Positions 15,864 through 23,789 are shown, counted from the stretch's first letter. The stretch: DNA of 26,930 nt from CAYHHI01 sp964356335 (GCA_964356335.1 CAYHHI010000044.1:1-26930); one strand, 5' to 3'. Numbers and translations: made by a program. The notes: a model not told the origin generated them from the sequence alone.

Positions 15864-17192
15864 TTACCACACTTTCTTGCCGGTGGCCTTATCGAGTTCG
15901 ACCAGACTCATCGAGTAGGCATAAAGCGCCCGGAGGTGGCCGAGTTTGGCCTGTGTGAGCGTGGTCTGCGCGTCGAGCAAGTCCAGGTTCGTGACGACCC
16001 CGGCTTCATACCTGGTCTCAGCCATAGAGACCGCTTCTTCGGCCTGCCTCACCAGGACCTCCGCGTTCTGAGTCTTCTCCCAACTTGCCCTGGCCCTGGC
16101 GATTGCCTGCTCGACATCAGCGGTTATCTGGCGCTTGAGATCCTCGCTGCGAGCCTGCGCCGAGCGCAGGTTTGCCGCAGCCTCATACTGCTGATGCCGG
16201 GTCCGGTGGCCATTGAATATGGGGAACTGGACCTGTAGGCCCGCGGCGTAATTGGCCTTCAATTGATCCAGGTTCGAGGGATAGCCGTTTCTGAATCCCG
16301 AAGACATGTTGAGCGCTAGCGACGGCTTGTCGCCAAGCGACGCCAGGCGAACCTGTAGGCCCGCGCTGGCCTCAGCGTCTCGTGCGACCGCGAGTTCCGG
16401 CCGCCGCTGGAAGGCCGCCTCGGCCAGCGAGGTGGAATCCAAAGCCGTGCCGGTGTGGGCAAAGTCGCCCTTAAGGCGGACCGGCTGGTCAAAGGCAAGG
16501 CCCGTCAATTGGCGGAACAGGATCTCCTGGGTCTCGAGATTGTTGGCCGCGTCAATTCGGTCATTCTCCGCTGCCGCCAGCCGCACCTGCGTCGTCAGGA
16601 CATCGAAATCGGTCGCGGTGCCGGCCTGGACCTTTTTCCGGCTGACTTCGAGATGTTGGTTGAGAGCCTCGATTTGCTCGCCGAGCACGGCGACGTTCCG
16701 GCGGAGGATCAAGATCGAGTTGAAGACCGCAATGGTCCGGTATGCAAGATTGGACTTGACCTGTTCCAGGCAGTCGGTGGCGGTCTGACGTCCGGCCTCG
16801 GCAAGATCCACAGAGGTTGCGATCTTCCCGAAGTCATAGAGCGTCTGGCGAAGCCCCAAATGCAGATCGTAGTTGTTCTCGGGAGCCAATTTCTCCGACA
16901 GTCCGTTCGGAAAACTGAATTCAGGCACCGGGCCGATGCGGGTATACAAGCCGCTCAAGGATATGTCGGGATAAAGAGGACTGCGGCTCAACCCGATCCT
17001 CGCCTCGGCCGCTGCAATACCCTCCTCCGCCTGGACAACTGCGGGTTGATTGGTAAGCGCGAGACGGATAGCCTCGTCCAGCGTCAACGAATCTGGAGGG
17101 GCCGCTTGCCCTGAGGATGTCCCGGCGAAGAAGGCGAGGCAACCGATCACAGCTACACGAACACTCAAACCACCAGTAGCATCAAGTCTCAT
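15864..17192 (-). CDS. TolC-family outer-membrane efflux channel
   Basis: A 442-residue product with a signal peptide (positively charged start, hydrophobic VAVIGCLAFFAG, cleavage near GQA-A at about 30). The mature part has the internal duplication of outer-membrane efflux proteins. LTLDEAIRLALTNQP opens the first repeat, and long coiled-coil helices follow. The ending EAVSMAETRYEAGVVTNLDL and LLDAQTTLTQAKLGHLRAL is the classic C-terminal OEP motif. AAGGTG precedes the ATG, which overlaps the stop of the small 60-codon ORF by 4 nt. It is the last gene of the efflux operon and should provide the outer-membrane duct for the EmrA/EmrB-like pair. Confidence 0.93.
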   Translation of the reverse strand: MRLDATGGLSVRVAVIGCLAFFAGTSSGQAAPPDSLTLDEAIRLALTNQPAVVQAEEGIAAAEARIGLSRSPLYPDISLSGLYTRIGPVPEFSFPNGLSEKLAPENNYDLHLGLRQTLYDFGKIATSVDLAEAGRQTATDCLEQVKSNLAYRTIAVFNSILILRRNVAVLGEQIEALNQHLEVSRKKVQAGTATDFDVLTTQVRLAAAENDRIDAANNLETQEILFRQLTGLAFDQPVRLKGDFAHTGTALDSTSLAEAAFQRRPELAVARDAEASAGLQVRLASLGDKPSLALNMSSGFRNGYPSNLDQLKANYAAGLQVQFPIFNGHRTRHQQYEAAANLRSAQARSEDLKRQITADVEQAIARARASWEKTQNAEVLVRQAEEAVSMAETRYEAGVVTNLDLLDAQTTLTQAKLGHLRALYAYSMSLVELDKATGKKVW

Positions 17193-17371
17193 TTTGCACC
17201 TTGTTCCGCTTCTGTGTCAGGTGAACCTACCCTGACCGGATTTGCGTTGATTAAAGTTGCGTAACGCGAATTTGTGTTTGTGTCAGGTGAACCTGCCCTG
17301 ACTGGATCTGCATTGCTTGGAGTTGCGTAACCTGAATTCGCGTCGACCATTGTCATGCTCAGTGATCTCAC
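17189..17371 (-). CDS. 60-residue protein made of two 22-residue repeats, between pump and channel genes
   Basis: Starts with GTG overlapping the emrB-like stop (GTGA) and stops overlapping the tolC-like ATG (ATGA), so it is coupled on both sides. AAGGGGG lies about 7 nt before the GTG. The core is two 22-codon units, each containing N-S-x-Y-A-T, N-A-x-P-V-R and GSPDT; 15 of 22 residues match. It has no signal peptide or membrane segment and no family was recognised. It could be a genuine accessory peptide, or a 66-bp DNA repeat that happens to stay open. The paired 4-nt overlaps and ribosome site favour translation. Confidence 0.5.
   Translation of the reverse strand: MRSLSMTMVDANSGYATPSNADPVRAGSPDTNTNSRYATLINANPVRVGSPDTEAEQGAK
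17210..17341. repeat. Two tandem 66-bp repeats
   Basis: Units 17210-17275 and 17276-17341 share long identical blocks such as GTGTCAGGTGAACCT and AGTTGCGTAA. Each contains a 6-bp stem GTCAGG...CCTGAC with a 9-nt loop. The period is exactly 22 codons, so the small ORF is kept open. Confidence 0.85.
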
Positions 17372-18978
17372 GCCATCCCCCTTCTCGCGTGCCTCCGCTT
17401 GTGGGTTCTGAGGAAGAAGAGAGGTATGGCAGTGAGCAGAATGATCAATCCGGCAAGAAGGAAAACATCGGCGACGGCACTTATGAACGCCTGATTGGCC
17501 ACAAACGATCCGATCTGCGCCTTCGCTTTGACGAGAGCCGCGCCAGCCGTCCCGCCGGTCTTAGCCATGGCTACATTCTGCAGTCTTGAGAGCGTCTTCT
17601 GGAAACTCTCCGAAGACACATCTACCTGCTGTCCGTATATGGCGGCATGGAAAAGGGTTCTCCGGGTCAAGATGGTTCCGAAAGCTGCCACTCCGAAGCT
17701 TCCCCCGATCTGGCGCACCACATTGATCAAGCCCGAGGCCTGGGCCATTTTGTGATTGGGGATCTCCGATATGGAAATCGTGATCAAAGGGGTGAACAGG
17801 GCCCCCATGGCGATTCCTCTGATGTATAGCGGTATCATGATGTCATGCTTCTCGGAGAGGTAGGAGAGAAAACCGAATTGATAAAAGGTATATGCCATCG
17901 CGACAATGCCCAGGATCAAGGGAATCTTGGGGTTATAGCGATCGGAGAAGATGCCTGAAAGGGGAGCCGCCATGGCCTGCAAGAACCCGACTGGCAGGAA
18001 TACCATCCCCGCCTGCAAGGGAGTGTATCCAAGCGAATTTTGAAGATAGATCGGCAAGAGAAAAGTGCTCCCGAACATTCCCACGCCAAACATGAACGTA
18101 ACGGCGTTGCTGACGGCGAAATTGAAGTTTCTGAAGAGGCCGAGTTCGATCAGGGGATGTTCCACCGAGAATTCAGTCATCAGAAACACCACCAAGCCCA
18201 CCGCCGAGATGGCAAAACAGGTGAGGATATAGGTGGATGTCCATCCTCCGGTGTTCCACGCGGAATTGCCGTTGGCCAGGGCCAGGAGCAGGGCCGTGAG
18301 AAAAGTGGAAAGCGAAAGGAACCCCACGATATCGAAGGAGCGTGTGGCCTCGGCTTTCTGCTCACGCAGAATCACCATGAGTGCGGTCATGGCAAAGATC
18401 CCGATTGGGACATTCACAATGAAAATCATGTGCCAGGAGTAGTTGTCAATAAGATAGCCGCCGATGGTCGGCCCAAGAGATATGGATGCTGCGGCCGCAA
18501 TCGACCAGAAGCCGAGGGCAATCCCCCTCTTTTCGGGAGGGAATTCCCGTGCCACTATCGCCATTCCCACCGGCTGGAGTATGCCTGCGCCGGCGCCCTG
18601 CAGCACCCGGAAAGCAATCAGGCTGTTGAGGTCCCAGGCGATACTGCAAAGGAAGGAGCCCAGGGTAAAAGTGAGAAGGCCCAGAAGGAAAATAAACTTG
18701 TACCCAAGATGGTCCGCGAGCCACCCGGAGGATGGTAGCATCACTCCGAATACAATCAAATAGGCCGTGAGAACCCACTCGACGCGGTCAACGGAGACCC
18801 CGAAGGCCGACATCATGGTGGAGAGGGCCACGTTGACTATAGTGGCATCCAGGACCGCCATGAAAGTGGCGAGCATGACCCCGGCCAGGACCAGCCACCG
18901 ATAAGTCGGATTATCCGGCTGGAGGGCGACGTATTGTTCGACCAGTCCTCTACGATATTTTGACCAAGCAACTCTCAT
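17368..18978 (-). CDS. DHA2-family (EmrB/QacA-type) MFS drug efflux pump
   Basis: A 536-residue inner-membrane protein with about 14 hydrophobic segments, the DHA2 size. It has LDATIVNVAL in the first transmembrane segment (the D1 motif of 14-TMS pumps), WVLTAYLIVFGVMLPSSGWL, GWLADHLGYK (motif A) and RVLQGAGAG (motif B). The ATG at 18978 has AGGGTGA just upstream. It begins 18 nt after the HlyD-family gene, the EmrA-EmrB order. With the adaptor and TolC-like channel it should form a proton-driven tripartite pump exporting hydrophobic toxicants. The substrate cannot be predicted. It ends GMA and overlaps the next small ORF by 4 nt. Confidence 0.94.
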   Translation of the reverse strand: MRVAWSKYRRGLVEQYVALQPDNPTYRWLVLAGVMLATFMAVLDATIVNVALSTMMSAFGVSVDRVEWVLTAYLIVFGVMLPSSGWLADHLGYKFIFLLGLLTFTLGSFLCSIAWDLNSLIAFRVLQGAGAGILQPVGMAIVAREFPPEKRGIALGFWSIAAAASISLGPTIGGYLIDNYSWHMIFIVNVPIGIFAMTALMVILREQKAEATRSFDIVGFLSLSTFLTALLLALANGNSAWNTGGWTSTYILTCFAISAVGLVVFLMTEFSVEHPLIELGLFRNFNFAVSNAVTFMFGVGMFGSTFLLPIYLQNSLGYTPLQAGMVFLPVGFLQAMAAPLSGIFSDRYNPKIPLILGIVAMAYTFYQFGFLSYLSEKHDIMIPLYIRGIAMGALFTPLITISISEIPNHKMAQASGLINVVRQIGGSFGVAAFGTILTRRTLFHAAIYGQQVDVSSESFQKTLSRLQNVAMAKTGGTAGAALVKAKAQIGSFVANQAFISAVADVFLLAGLIILLTAIPLFFLRTHKRRHARRGMA

Positions 18979-18996
18979 CTATCACCCTGCCGCCGG

Positions 18997-19995
18997 TCAT
19001 TCTGACTTGACGCTGATCTTTACGACCGCCGACATACCCGGCAGCAATGAGATCTGGCTCGACGCCATCCCCGAGCTCTCTATCGAGATCTTCACCGGTA
19101 CCCGCTGAGTAACCTTGGTGAAATTGCCTGATGCGTTGTTCGGAGGAATCAGCGAGAATTGGGAGGCGGCTGCCGCGCCGATAAGAACCACCTTGCCGGT
19201 GAACGCACGGCCAGGGTAAGCGTCAACTGATATCCTGACCTGGTCGTTGGCGTCGATCGCCGCCAACTTGGTCTCCTCGAAGTTGGCCGTGATCCATACG
19301 TTGTTGAGATCGTATATCGTGAAGATCGGCTGACCCGGCTGCACGATCTCCCCCGGCATCACCCATTTCTTGGCGACCACGCCGGATACGGGCGACATAA
19401 TCTGCATATTCTCAAGCTGGGTCGAGATCACCCCCAATTGGGCCTTGGAGGTATTCACCTGGCTCAGGGCAACCTTGTATTGGGCCTCCGCCATCTCGAG
19501 CGCTTGCCGCGTGTGATCGTACTGCTCGCGGGGGATCACGTTGTCCTTGTATTGGACCTGAGCCCGCTGGAAATCGTCTTGCGCTCGGTCAAGGCCTATC
19601 CTGGCGAGCGATACGGTCTGCTCCGTATATGCGAGTGCCGCTGTCGCTTGGGCCTCCTGGGCCTTGGAGTCGCTATCGTCGAGTTGGACCAGCAGTTGGC
19701 CTTCCTTGGCGGCGTCCCCCGTGCCCACCGCCAGCTGGATGATACGACCGAGGACCTTGGAACTTATGGTGACCGGGTTGGCATCGATATAGGCGTCGTT
19801 GGTCGAGACATAGCCGCGGCGGTATGTGTACCAGTATGCCACAGCGGCAATTGCTGCCAGGACCAGAAGCCCTATTGGGATAATGAAGCGCATCCTCTTG
19901 GAGAGACCCCTTTGCGGGGCTCCTCTCTCCGGGCCTCCTCTTTCCGGATAAGTACCGGGGGAACCACTCCGTGGATCTCTTGGGTTCTCTGCCAT
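18997..19995 (-). CDS. HlyD/EmrA-family periplasmic adaptor subunit
   Basis: A 332-residue membrane-fusion protein. A cytoplasmic basic stretch (about 1-35, with PERGGPERGAPQRG repetition) precedes one transmembrane helix (FIIPIGLLVLAAIAAVAYW, about 34-52). A biotinyl-lipoyl-like half-motif follows, YVSTNDAYIDANPVTISSKV, then an alpha-hairpin (about 95-185) and the second half-motif ISPVSGVVAKKWVMPGEIVQPGQ-type region, written here in brief. The beta-barrel contains NVWITANFEETKL, diagnostic of EmrA. AGGGG lies about 11 nt from the ATG. It bridges the DHA2 pump and TolC-like channel encoded downstream. Confidence 0.93.
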   Translation of the reverse strand: MAENPRDPRSGSPGTYPERGGPERGAPQRGLSKRMRFIIPIGLLVLAAIAAVAYWYTYRRGYVSTNDAYIDANPVTISSKVLGRIIQLAVGTGDAAKEGQLLVQLDDSDSKAQEAQATAALAYTEQTVSLARIGLDRAQDDFQRAQVQYKDNVIPREQYDHTRQALEMAEAQYKVALSQVNTSKAQLGVISTQLENMQIMSPVSGVVAKKWVMPGEIVQPGQPIFTIYDLNNVWITANFEETKLAAIDANDQVRISVDAYPGRAFTGKVVLIGAAAASQFSLIPPNNASGNFTKVTQRVPVKISIESSGMASSQISLLPGMSAVVKISVKSE

Positions 19996-20026
19996 GGAAT
20001 TTCAACCCCTCGATCTTGATGGTTGT

Positions 20027-20137
20027 CTATGCCTGATGTCCGCGGCTCCGTTCCTCTTGATGGTTTTCGTATCTATTGGGGTACTCCTTGATCAGGCCCT
20101 GTCTCAGGAGGGAATCTATCTTGGCCTTAGAGTTCAT
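20027..20137 (-). CDS. 36-residue ORF overlapping the nucleotidyltransferase gene, possibly a HEPN stub
   Basis: ATG at 20137 lies inside the last codons of the nucleotidyltransferase gene and is preceded by GGGAGGGAAG, a strong ribosome site. Translation gives 36 charged residues beginning MNSKAKIDSLLRQGLIKEY, then TAG, 31 nt before the emrA-like start. HEPN proteins that pair with MNT nucleotidyltransferases often open with a similar short helix (K-I-x-x-L-L-x-x-G-L-I). This could therefore be the truncated start of a lost partner. The resemblance is short and the call tentative; a free-standing small regulator or spurious frame remains possible. Confidence 0.38.
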   Translation of the reverse strand: MNSKAKIDSLLRQGLIKEYPNRYENHQEERSRGHQA

Positions 20138-20702
20138 CTTCCCTCCCAATGAGCATTATCTTGCGATTCCTGAGGACGTCCTGAATGAAGCCGCGCTTTG
20201 CCAGCTTACGCGCCTTAAACTCATCAAATGAATAGACAGAGGGATTGATCTCCCTTCCCAGCATCTTCTCCAGTCGGCGGATTGCTTTGTGCAAAGCCGA
20301 CATGTCCGGATCTCCTACTATAATCAGATCTATGTCACTTGTGACCTGCTCCCGGTTCCGAGCAAATGAACCGTAGACGAAGGCCGCATGTATGTCACTG
20401 ATGGTAAGGAGAGCCTTTCTCAGGCTACCTTCCACCCCGACTGTCTTTGACACAATTGCCTTGAGTTCCCTGAAAAGCGGGTGCCGAGTGTTCAGAGAAT
20501 AGTAAAGGAGATTGCCCACCCGATCCGTTCGAAGCAGGTCATCTTTGCTGAATCTCAGGAGCTCTCTACGTATGCTTCCTGCAGAATAGCCGAGGATTCG
20601 CTCTATTTCTCTTAGATAGTAACGCTGCGATGGATTGGTGAATAGGAGTGCAAGCAGATCGCGTCTGATCTTCGAACGTGAGATATATAAGCTGTCGAAC
20701 AT
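20127..20702 (-). CDS. Winged-helix/MNT-type nucleotidyltransferase, probable autoregulator
   Basis: A 191-residue two-domain protein. The N-terminal half (about 8-80) looks like an ArsR/MarR-type winged helix: LLALLFTNPSQRYYLREIER, a recognition helix around SAGSIRRELLRF, and a wing DLLRTDRVGNLLYYSLN. The C-terminal half is a minimal nucleotidyltransferase: FVYGSFARN with GS at 111-112, then SDIDLIIVG with D123 and D125, the metal-binding DxD. The longer reading from 20726 would begin inside the operator. ATG at 20702 has GGAG at good spacing and was chosen. A promoter and composite palindrome lie just upstream, suggesting self-repression. It heads the efflux operon. The target could be DNA only, or a protein that it nucleotidylates. 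Confidence 0.86.
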   Translation of the reverse strand: MFDSLYISRSKIRRDLLALLFTNPSQRYYLREIERILGYSAGSIRRELLRFSKDDLLRTDRVGNLLYYSLNTRHPLFRELKAIVSKTVGVEGSLRKALLTISDIHAAFVYGSFARNREQVTSDIDLIIVGDPDMSALHKAIRRLEKMLGREINPSVYSFDEFKARKLAKRGFIQDVLRNRKIMLIGREDEL

Positions 20703-20706
20703 GGCC

Positions 20707-20744
20707 GTACTCCAATCTGAGTACATTCGTACTCAAATCAGATT
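20707..20744 (-). promoter_or_regulatory. Composite operator-like palindrome upstream of the winged-helix gene
   Basis: Three copies of one half-site alternate: GTACTC (20707-20712), GAGTAC (20719-20724) and GTACTC (20729-20734). They make two overlapping dyads with 6-nt and 4-nt spacers. An outer pair, AATCTGA (20714-20720) and TCAGATT (20738-20744), brackets the second. The array covers the predicted -10 box and transcript start, as expected for an autorepressor site. Confidence 0.6.
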
Positions 20745-20754
20745 ACAGCGTCAA
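20726..20754 (-). promoter_or_regulatory. Promoter of the winged-helix/efflux operon
   Basis: On the minus strand TTGACG (20749-20754) precedes TACGAA (20726-20731) with a 17-bp spacer. The -10 is weak (3 of 6) and embedded in the palindrome. The leader to ATG at 20702 would be under 20 nt. Confidence 0.45.
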
Positions 20755-20805
20755 GAAGAAAGTGTAATGGGTGAATGTATGCCAATAAGGCCGCGGCAGC
20801 GCTTG

Positions 20806-23712
20806 CTATCTCATACTCACAATCTTCCGGGTCTGAATTTCTCGACCCGATTCCATGTGGATGAAGTAAATGCCGGACGAGACAGTACGCCCCATTGAAT
20901 CAAGGCCGTTCCACCTGACGGAATGAGAGCCCGCGGCAGTCTCGCCTGAGGCGATGGTAGTGATGCATCGGCCTTGCAGATCATAAATCGCAAGCGTGAC
21001 GTCGGATGCGCAAGGCATGAGGAACTCGATCCGCGCACTTGTCCGGAACGGGTTGGGAGTCACGGTCAAAACCTGGGGCCTGGTCAGCGCGTCCGGCTGA
21101 GGGTCGACGGGGACCCCGCTGGTGACCAGAGGGAAATACGCATACTCTGCTGCTTCGACGCTGCCGTTCCCGTTGCCCGCGGGCGCCTGGCGCTGAAGCG
21201 CTGCCCCATCGGGCGAGTTGTAAGCAGCCATGGCGAGATAGACGCCCTCAGGAATCGGCGCTCCCAGATAAGTCGCGAGCCTCACCGTGCCTTCGAGGTA
21301 GGCTCCCGATGCGCTGGCCACACCATTGGTAATCACAGCCTCGCTCTGGTTGAACCAGCCGCACCAGTTGTTGGAATCCTCATTGCCGAGGAATAGGATT
21401 CTGTCGGCCACAGTGCCTGCCTTTGCCCAAGGCGCGGCAACCGGTGTCGAGAGGTCGGTCCCAAGCAATATGAAGTGATCCCACCCCGACGTAGGCCCTA
21501 CGCCTTCAGTTGCGACATAGAGGAACTCGCCATCCCAGTCGGCGTAGAGATCGAGGCCGGCGTTTGATGCCACCAAGGTCGAGTTCGAGTCAAGTGTGCC
21601 ATCGATCAGGTGTGTCGGGCCTGGATTGCCTTGCCCCACCCAGACGTGCTGTATGGGGCTCTGCTTTGTATGGCCGAGCGAGTCCTGGGCCTCGACGTAG
21701 TAGTCCACAAGAACCTGTGAGAGCCCGGCAACATGCGCGTAGTACTCATCCGCGATGTAATCCGGGAGCACAAAGAAGTTGATGTTGGGATCATTGAGGT
21801 AGTTGCCTTTCGGGAAGACGCGCCATGTCATCGGCATGGTCTGCCATGCGCCGACCTCGGACCCGCCTGCGTAGGTCTCGTTCTGGTCACTGGTCATGCC
21901 ATTGACGCCGTCGGCATCAATGCGGTACTTGAATTCCACGCGCTCGACGCCCGAGACATCATGCACAAACGTCCATGCCCAGAAGTCACTGGTCATCTGG
22001 GTGCCCTGCCCGCCGGGGTAGCCCCAGAGCGAGCCTCCGCCAAAGCCTCCCGGGTTCCAGGGAAGTCGCTGCGGGAGCCAGATCGTGGGCGCCGTCACAT
22101 CCGTCCCGCCGGCGATAACGCTGTCGGCATAGCGCACGGCGGCATTTGCGGCAAGCGTCGCCTTGACCTCCATGTCAAGCGCGGTCCCGTAATACATGTA
22201 TCCGCTCTCGTATCCGGATAGCAAGTGGTGCCATGCCTTCTCGACGCGATTGGCGCCAGTACCGGGATCGTAGATCTCGTCGGGATTTGGCGCAGTCCCC
22301 AGGATTGCCTCAGCGGTCTCGACCCGGTTCTCGGCTGCCGTCAGGACGGCCCAGTTGCGCTCGTCCTCAGCCCAACCATTGGGGATATCGAACCCACCGC
22401 CTGAGCTGACCAGCGGCCAGTTCCAATTGATGAACTGCGGTGAGCCGAAGTCGCCGTCGGCATTGACCCAGCCGCCATCCTCGACGTGAATGACGTCGTT
22501 GGTATCTACGGGGTGATCTGCCAGGTATTCCGCGACGGTCGTGGGCTCGTATCCTTTCTGAGCTGCCTGGTGGCAGAAGCCGGTTACGTTCTCATAGAAG
22601 TAGGAGTAACCGCCCGACCAGGCGTTGTCGCCATCATGCGCAAAGAGTACTAGCATGGGATGGCTGGGATCGTTATAGCCTGCAATCGCGTCTATCTCGC
22701 CCGTGCCGTATGTGGCATAGCCCTCGTTCCAGCTTTCAGCATTGGCTGCCGGAACCACGACGATTGACGATGCGGCACCGGACGCCGGATTCACGTAGCG
22801 GGCGCGGTGCGGTCTGAAACCGAACGGCGGCGGTGTCTTGACGGTGACGCCACGGCTTATCGTGATGTCATCATAGTATCCCTGTGCCGGGTTTAGCTGG
22901 TCCGCGCGGTTGGGCGGATCGCAATTGTCCTGATTTGCCTGATACGGATAGTCCGCGCAAGCCCGCGAAATATGGAGGTCCGGCACGACCGCCCACTGGA
23001 CCCCCTGCTCCACGAGGATTGGTATCAGTCTCTCCGAGAAGCAGGTCTCAGCCGGGAAATAGCCCTTGGAGAAGTTGGTGTCTCCCCACGCCGCCTTGTA
23101 CGCGACCTTCGCCACCTGGATCTCCTTGCGGAAGGCGTTCTCATCCATGAGGGGCGCTATCGGGTGGTGCGCGGCGACGATCATCTGGTCAAGCCTGGAG
23201 CGATTGCCCGAAGTCTTCCACCCCCGCGCCGTGCGGTAGTCATTGTACCAGTTGGGGGCGTAGCGCCCGCCGTTCCAGCCCGCATCGGCAAGGCTCTTCA
23301 TGTTCTCGATGAGGGCCGCGGCAAGACTCATCTGGGCGCCCGCATCCGGCAGGTCCAGCACCGAAGAGACGGCATGCCTGGGATAATCCTGATAGTCGTG
23401 AACCCTGTCATCCTTGTTGAAGACATCGAAGACATTGCTCTCGGAATGCCCCAGCGTGATGGTCTCGTAGGCTGTCTCGTACCGCCACGTATACCAGGTG
23501 CTCTTGTCCGGCCAGTAAATCGGCTGGTGCATGTGCCAGAGATAGGTGGTGTGGACCGGGGCGCCGAAGGCCAGGCAGGGCTCAAGTCGGGGGATTGGGC
23601 CGAGCGCAGAGATGGCAGCGAGCAGGAAGACAGCCCCGAGCGCACTCCCGCCCAAGCCAAGGCTGCCCATGGCCGATGGCCTCAAGGTTCGCCTGAACGG
23701 GCTCAATCCCAC
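20806..23712 (-). CDS. Secreted GH57-like glycoside hydrolase with FlgD-like sorting module
   Basis: A 968-residue exported protein. The signal region is basic (FRRTLR) then hydrophobic (LGAVFLLAAISALG). The catalytic segment starts with LWHMHQPIY (HQP at 62-64), the first conserved region of glycoside hydrolase family 57. GYFPAETCFSERL follows, whose E222 is the likely nucleophile position, then FAHDGDNAWSGG (about 358-367), the likely acid/base region. Family members act on alpha-glucans or alpha-galactosides. Later segments include beta-rich modules and a C-terminal module with TPNPFRTSARIEF, LAIYDLQGR and GIYFIHM, ending RKIVSMR. The start is uncertain. GTG at 23712 has GGGAG 8 nt upstream; TTG at 23727 and ATG at 23670 are also open. 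The gene stands alone. Confidence 0.85.
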   Translation of the reverse strand: MGLSPFRRTLRPSAMGSLGLGGSALGAVFLLAAISALGPIPRLEPCLAFGAPVHTTYLWHMHQPIYWPDKSTWYTWRYETAYETITLGHSESNVFDVFNKDDRVHDYQDYPRHAVSSVLDLPDAGAQMSLAAALIENMKSLADAGWNGGRYAPNWYNDYRTARGWKTSGNRSRLDQMIVAAHHPIAPLMDENAFRKEIQVAKVAYKAAWGDTNFSKGYFPAETCFSERLIPILVEQGVQWAVVPDLHISRACADYPYQANQDNCDPPNRADQLNPAQGYYDDITISRGVTVKTPPPFGFRPHRARYVNPASGAASSIVVVPAANAESWNEGYATYGTGEIDAIAGYNDPSHPMLVLFAHDGDNAWSGGYSYFYENVTGFCHQAAQKGYEPTTVAEYLADHPVDTNDVIHVEDGGWVNADGDFGSPQFINWNWPLVSSGGGFDIPNGWAEDERNWAVLTAAENRVETAEAILGTAPNPDEIYDPGTGANRVEKAWHHLLSGYESGYMYYGTALDMEVKATLAANAAVRYADSVIAGGTDVTAPTIWLPQRLPWNPGGFGGGSLWGYPGGQGTQMTSDFWAWTFVHDVSGVERVEFKYRIDADGVNGMTSDQNETYAGGSEVGAWQTMPMTWRVFPKGNYLNDPNINFFVLPDYIADEYYAHVAGLSQVLVDYYVEAQDSLGHTKQSPIQHVWVGQGNPGPTHLIDGTLDSNSTLVASNAGLDLYADWDGEFLYVATEGVGPTSGWDHFILLGTDLSTPVAAPWAKAGTVADRILFLGNEDSNNWCGWFNQSEAVITNGVASASGAYLEGTVRLATYLGAPIPEGVYLAMAAYNSPDGAALQRQAPAGNGNGSVEAAEYAYFPLVTSGVPVDPQPDALTRPQVLTVTPNPFRTSARIEFLMPCASDVTLAIYDLQGRCITTIASGETAAGSHSVRWNGLDSMGRTVSSGIYFIHMESGREIQTRKIVSMR

Positions 23713-23725
23713 GATCCAGTCTCCC

Positions 23726-23755
23726 AACTATGCTGCGCCAAACTATACTGCACCA
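23726..23755. repeat. Tandem 15-bp repeat at the GH57 transcript start
   Basis: AACTATGCTGCGCCA (23726-23740) is followed directly by AACTATACTGCACCA (23741-23755), with 13 of 15 positions identical. The pair lies between the predicted -10 box and the GTG start codon, where a repressor or activator could bind. Confidence 0.6.
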
Positions 23756-23760
23756 AACCA

Positions 23761-23789
23761 ATTTTACCACACGGATCGCGCGTCCACAA
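23761..23789 (-). promoter_or_regulatory. Promoter of the GH57-like gene
   Basis: On the minus strand TTGTGG (23784-23789, weak), a 17-bp spacer and TAAAAT (23761-23766) are preceded by TGG, an extended -10. The predicted transcript starts near 23755 with a leader of about 43 nt. Confidence 0.48.
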
